Below, in pieces: positions 58,724 through 64,000 of a stretch of DNA of 64,000 nucleotides. The stretch's first letter is position 1. Every line of letters begins with the position of its first letter. The notes under the pieces were generated by a model. The model was not told the DNA's origin, did no database searches, and saw only the letters and a program-made list of their open reading frames with translations. The stretch lies in contig CM063249.1 in the NCBI GenBank assembly GCA_032158295.1, positions 1,830,501 through 1,894,500 on the forward strand, in the 5' to 3' direction. The position numbers and the translations under genes were made by a program. The stretch is from Pycnopodia helianthoides (Eukaryota > Echinodermata > Asteroidea > Forcipulatida > Asteriidae).

Positions 58724-58932
58724 TATTATTGGTTTTACTCTTTCACCGGTTTGTAAAGCACGGTATACTCCGATTTTGTGAAAAAAAAATCCACATGCAT
58801 ATTACTCGGGTGGGATTCGAACCCACGACCTTTGCCATTCTATAACATGTGCTTTAATTAAAATGACAAATCGGGGAAGTACCGAGTATACCGTGCTTTA
58901 CGGTCATCGGTGAAAGTGTAAAACCAATAACT
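58724..58932. mobile_element. Inverted-repeat element carrying a tRNA-like segment
   Basis: Arms at about 58724-58777 and 58868-58932 are inverse (TTATTGGTTTTAC..GTAAAGCACGGTATACTC). Between them, in minus sense, lies GGTCGTGGGTTCGAATCCCA, a perfect tRNA T-arm/B box (58811-58830). Confidence 0.7.
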
Positions 58933-59145
58933 ACAAAACGCAACTTTAGTTTAATTATGAAACCGGTGGTTTGAAATGTACATTGAAAGTGTTGTCTGAT
59001 TATGTCGTTCAACTTTCGTCCCAGCAAATCATAGTGCGTGTGCTTGGAAAAATTGTGTGCTGTAGCAGTGAAAATAATTATTTTTTTTCAAATTTTACGA
59101 ACGCTAAAAGTCTTACATCTTTGTTTGTCTAAGTCAGCACGTTAT

Positions 59146-59538
59146 TTAAAGGCACATTACAGAATTGGTTTTTGCTAACAAAACTTTTGCCGGCAGTGTA
59201 AGCACTTTATGTAATCCACCATATACATAAACTGACAAACCTGTAGAAGTTTGAGATCGATCGGCCATCTGGGTCACGAGAAAATAGTGAAAAACCGATT
59301 ACACATTTGCATGAAATCATATAGATTCAACAAATGAATAAAACGCTCACTGAGCGATAAACTCCAATCGGAAAATTAGTTTATTCATTTCTCATCAAAT
59401 ATGACATTTCAGACAGAAATGTTTCAAGGGATGTTTTCTACTATCATCATCATTAGACCGTGTAATTTTTATCTAATCTGTGATCAAAAAGTATATTTTA
59501 CAAGTTCTTTTCTTACAAATTCTGTAATATTCCGTTAA
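59146..59538 (-). mobile_element. Family A TTAA element, copy 6
   Basis: Inverse-orientation copy with slightly changed ends (TTAAAGGCACATTAC and GTAATATTCCGTTAA). Confidence 0.85.
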
Positions 59539-60189
59539 TGTGTTCGTGATTGCGCGTCCAGCCTGATCTGCCTTTTGAATGTTCCTCGACAGCGGATCAT
59601 TTTTTTTCCTCAAACATGTAAAGCTGTGCATAATATAAACAGCATTAAAACTTGTCTGCCAGGAAACGCCCTGGAATACTGTACTTGGTGATAAGTCAAT
59701 CTTTTGTAAATAATGCGAAATTGTCTAAATAGTTAACCACCAATGTGCTTTGAAAATTTCAACCGATTGTTTGATTTAGAGAAAAAAATTAATGTTGCGG
59801 TATTCTGTGAAATGTAAACAGTCGGCATATCGGGGCGCGTTACTGGTCCAATGAAAGTTTTGTCAAATCTGGTTGACCATAGAGTAAGGACCACGGATAC
59901 CCAAAGCTGAACCCTTGTTGAACCATAATAGAGCTCCGTGGTTGAACTATAATTGCAGTGTTACAGTCTGGTCGCGGGCTCATTTAGGTTTTGTTACATA
60001 ATAACTGTCACAAGGCACGGGATGTGGTAAAAAACGGAAATGCCGTTCGGTTCAAATAGACAACAGTGGAACAATCTCAACGATTGTGTCGGTTGATTTC
60101 CTGACCAGTAACATATTGTTGCATCCCACAGAGCTCTGCATGTACTGTTTTCCTTCAAGACAAAAGTAAAGACCCAGATTTGGTCTACA
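59539..60189. other. No gene recognised
   Basis: No repeat match. GTTGAACCATA/GTTGAACTATA near 59911-59950 resembles similar wording at 51400-51480. Confidence 0.3.
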
Positions 60190-60430
60190 CTTTGAAAACT
60201 TCCGGGGGCCTCACCCATTTCTGAATCGGGCTGACCCGGAAACTTGTTAAAATAAAAAAGGGATTTGAGCCCAGATTCTGCGTCAGCTTGACCCATATCT
60301 GGGTCATTTTGACACAGACTCCGGTTCATACTGACCCATTAATGGATCAGCCTGAAGGGACCCGGATTAGACCCCGGTTCTGAAGGGACCGGAATCTGGG
60401 TCAATTCTGACCCGGAAGTAATTCAGAGTG
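60190..60430. repeat. Family E repeat, longest uninterrupted copy
   Basis: GACCCGGAAACTTGTTAAAA, GATTCTGCGTCAGCTTGACC, CATACTGACCCATTAATGGA and GGTCAATTCTGACCCGGAAG follow the order seen at 3128-3625. Confidence 0.65.
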
Positions 60431-63171
60431 TTTAGACCTGTTTAACACGGAGGTCCTCGACGTATACTAATACTATAATTGGAAGAGTATTTTCGGTTAA
60501 TCATTTTTTAGTTTACTTGACGATTGTGCCCTAACTAACCATTACACTGTAGTGCTCACGTTGTAGCATTAAGATTAAGAAGGCACTTCCTTTGTTTAGC
60601 ATAGAAAAAGAAGAACATGAAAAATGCATCTCATAGCAATGGCCTTCAAGCCCCTTCCCCAACCCCACCACAACCCCCCCCCCCCACACACACACACACA
60701 CACACACTTCAACAACAAACTTGGGCGTTTTTTCCTCCTATTAAAAACGAACTCCTGCAGTAGATAGTGCAGATACCCTGTCGATGTCTGAACTTGGTTC
60801 AAATTATAGGGGGGTAAAGAACTAAGAGTGACAGATCGTTGTTTTCCCTCCAGACAAGAGAGATCGGTAGATTTGGGGTGGGGGGGCTTTAACCTCGACT
60901 AACCCCTGACCTGAACAAAATAGAAAGAGAGAGAGAGCAAGTACTCGGTTCTCTGCCTGCATTCACCAAATTCCCCTACAAATTCAGCCGAGGCTGTATC
61001 TTAAGGCATTATATGGTAATACTGGTGTAATCCAGGCATCTAGCCAGGCTGAACATGTGTGAATCAAACACGGGGTTCACACAGGGGACGACTGGTGTTT
61101 TTCTGATAAATTACCGTTGCCCTCGCCATCACTGTTATGAAGTGACTTAAAATGGACTTTCAAGACTCAATGTGTGATGAGCATGGTTGTCCATTGGGAC
61201 ATTCATCTGCGTGTACGTTTTTTTCCCCCTCACAGAATATTGCAACAATCTTGTGATTTAAAAGAGAAAGAGAAAACAGCTCCTGTTCACTCCACTCTGT
61301 GCAACTTACAAATCACATGAGATTACTGTGCGGATTACAGTCACGTGTTAATCTCATTTGGCAGGTTTGTTCCCCTGAAGACAAGCAGAAGTACACTGTT
61401 CAAAAAGTCGAGATCAAACCAACGGCTCTTCTCTGAGCCAACACTCATCCCAGAGGAGATTTACCCACGGATATACCGGCAAGTTCACTAGTAATAGATA
61501 CTTCCTCTGTACGTGCTCAATAGGATAATCCTGACTTATCACCACAATTCACAAGCCCGGGCGTGCATGTCCAGCAAGAGGGTGTTGAAAAGTGAGGAAA
61601 ACCCACACAAAACAAGAGGTGCTCTTGCTCATATTGCACGAACACCTAATAACAACAATGAGATGACAAACAGAAATCTTTGATTTTTTGGGGGGAATGA
61701 TAGAATAAGTTGTGCTTCATTGAGGCATGGACACCGGCAAGAGACTGTTGTTTTTCATGTAACTTGGTTTAAAAGTGCTTGATACTGTTTGCTTTCGTTT
61801 GTGTCTCGGCTGACGCTGTGTATTTGCAAAGTGTCAAACGGAATTCTACAAAGTAAAGTAAACTGAAGCCTCTTCTGTTATTGCTCTTTCGTCACCACTG
61901 CATCCCACCCCAGAGCTGGTCCACAAGTATACGGTGCTTATTGTTTTGTCGAAAGCCCAGAGGTTTTTTTTTTCACGGTTTATTTTACATGAGGGCAAAG
62001 TTATAGGCCAAGGTGTTATGCTTATGGTAAGGTTCAAAGGTCAAGGCGATAAAACGTTGTGAAGACTTGTTGTTGTATATGGAGAGATTTACAGCCTTTG
62101 TGCATCACAGCATAGCGAATGTTACAGGATACAAAATTATAAAATGCATTACTTCTCACAAGTTAACCAATTTTACCTTCAGTAACAATACCCATAATAC
62201 CTGAGTAAAATTTGCTCTCTGCAGGGATTCAAATCAAAACGTGTTAAAATTGTTACGCTATTTGACCTTCTATGTGTCAACCGAAGTACGTAATTAGTAA
62301 CGTTACACATTCCGTTGAATATAGCCAAAGGCAAAAAAAAAAATCTTATTGCGATTTGTAGACAAAATACTGTACGATTTTCTGTAGTTCTATACAGTGA
62401 TTCTACACCAAAATAGAAACAACCGAATCGTACCATTTGTCCACATTTACACATATCCCATTTGTTATAGCCCAAGGGTCTGTGCATTGTTTATTAGCAA
62501 GTTAACGGGGCGTTTAGCAGCGTGTAGAGCCAATTAGCTCCCCGGTGAGATCTCTATTACGGGCCCGTCCAGCTACAAGCTGCCAAACCCAACACCTTCC
62601 CTGACTGCTACTGGTGTTTTGTTGACATACCTCTCCCGTCACATGATACCCTGCCACACGAGTCGTTGGCGTTTCATCCTGCAGGGGATTGATTGTGTGT
62701 TTTACTCCGCTGGTTTGCCAATTTAGTGATCAAACAACAACATTTCCACGCCAGCGGGAGACTGGGCAGTTCTGTACTTGTGTGCTGTGTTTTATTGGCG
62801 CGTTTACATTCCTCGACAAGCGTTCCGAAACCAGCTTCTAACAAGTTATAAACCCCTGGCTTGAAGAAGTGAAATCATTGTGAAAGTGCGGAAATCATTG
62901 GATCATGGTCCACTGCCAATTCAGATTGGAGGAGGTACTAGTCCCCAGAGTACAATGGTTACAGGAAGAAAGTTTAGTTTTAATCTGACAGCTGATTATT
63001 TACACAGTGTAAAGAAATTGCAAAGATTAGGCTACAGTAGGTTTGTTTAAAGTGTAATTTCAGGGCAACGGTAGAGCTTACGATGTGTGTCAATCTTAAG
63101 TGCTAGGCAATGTGTCATGTCACAATACAAAAAAACACTATATGGTGATATTTGACAACTCGTCTTACGAC
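60431..63171. other. No gene recognised
   Basis: A C run and (CA)n microsatellite lie at about 60677-60709, and (GA)n at 60927-60938. 62500-62900 is balanced in composition and non-repetitive, but no exon signal is clear. Confidence 0.3.
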
Positions 63172-63535
63172 TTAAAGGTATTATACAGGATTGTTAGAGC
63201 TAACAAAATAGTCGCAGATAGTGTTCATGTTTTGTGTGATTCAACATATGCATGAACAAACAAACCTGTGAAAGTTTGAGCTCAATTGGTCATCGAGGTC
63301 ACAAGAAAATAGTGAAAAGAGACCTTATGTGTTTTCTGTTTTTTCAAACATCAAGTTTTTATCACGCGTGATAAAAACTATCGTTTTACTCATTTCTCAG
63401 AAACGATAGTATTTTAAGCATAAATATTTTAAGGAATAACCCTTTCTACCATACTTTAAATCATGTAAGTTATGTGTGAATCTGTGAACATTTGTGTTTT
63501 TCGATCTTACCAATAGTGTACAGCCAGGCCTTTAA
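63172..63535 (+). mobile_element. Family B TTAA element, copy 3
   Basis: TTAAAGGTATTATACAGGAT at the left and AATAGTGTACAGCCAGGCCT then TTAA at the right, with the same ATCACGCGTGAT centre as copy 2. Confidence 0.85.
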
Positions 63536-64000
63536 AGATGAATCTCAGTGCTTTGTGAAATCTAGCCTTTCGTCTTTGCAAGATGACGAATCTAGACTCC
63601 AGAGCATGCGTTTCTCATCGTAGCCAAACAAGTTGAAAATCCAACATCATAACACCGGGGATAATGTGGTGACAACCTCTTAATATTATTTTGACCGTTG
63701 GAGTGTTTATGACTCCGCTTGGAAGACATGATCATTAGGTGGCTGTTTGATCTTGAATTCGAACCGCATGACACGAAGCGTCTGTTAAAATGTTTTTGTG
63801 AAATTAAATCGGAAAATGAGATGTCTGCCATCATCAAGTGGTTATTAACGTTTCGTTTCAAGGTGATACCAAGCGGCTGTTTAACGTATGGAATGTTTAA
63901 AATTGGTTGCGATTAAACGTTATCGGATGTGATCCCGATTGAGACTGCCAAGACGAATCACCTGGCTGGCATGCCTGCCAAAATACACACTGGGAACACT
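63536..64000. other. No gene recognised
   Basis: Frames at 63592-63916 overlap in both strands without domain support. Confidence 0.3.

Overview
This is a metazoan nuclear window, dominated by introns and repeats, and most likely from an echinoderm, probably a sea star. Two things point that way. It has one vertebrate-style multi-exon gene with GT/AG introns and widely spaced small exons. It also carries many short TTAA-flanked inverted-repeat elements and tRNA-headed SINEs of the kind I associate with asteroid genomes. The species cannot be fixed from the sequence alone, and no database search was possible.

The one gene I can assemble confidently is on the minus strand, 20418 down to 5882. 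It is a 13-exon gamma-glutamyltransferase (glutathione hydrolase) family gene whose exon phases all agree. It predicts a type II membrane protein of about 669 residues with a long cytoplasmic N-terminus, closer in layout to vertebrate GGT7 than GGT1. Several residues needed for catalysis are replaced, including the autocatalytic Thr. Exon 12 carries a one-base frameshift in a C run. It is therefore either a pseudoenzyme with an assembly error or a decaying gene.

Layout. 1-1500: a broken THAP-domain exon on the minus strand with a promoter-like block upstream. 2.4-4.8 kb: nested miniature transposons. 4.8-20.7 kb: the GGT-like gene, its introns filled with foldback elements, TTAA elements and SINEs, and a CRE/YY1 promoter candidate just upstream. 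20.7-24.6 kb: intergenic with scattered repeats. 24656-28237: a 3.6-kb DNA element with 11-bp terminal inverted repeats, a 60-bp/180-bp higher-order satellite and an internal triplicated 410-bp block. 28.2-35 kb: SINE and MITE clutter, including a hAT-like element dated by a paralogous empty site. 35.4-38.3 kb: two weak candidate 5' exons on the plus strand, one with a signal-peptide-like segment. 38.3-64 kb: mostly non-coding, with about a dozen recognisable repeats and a second hAT-like element with a perfect 8-bp target duplication. I found no convincing exon there.

No tRNA or rRNA gene, CRISPR array or bacterial-type operon is present. The strongest observations are the GGT-like pseudoenzyme and its frameshift, the 3.6-kb satellite-bearing element, and several transposon-in-transposon insertions that can be read directly.
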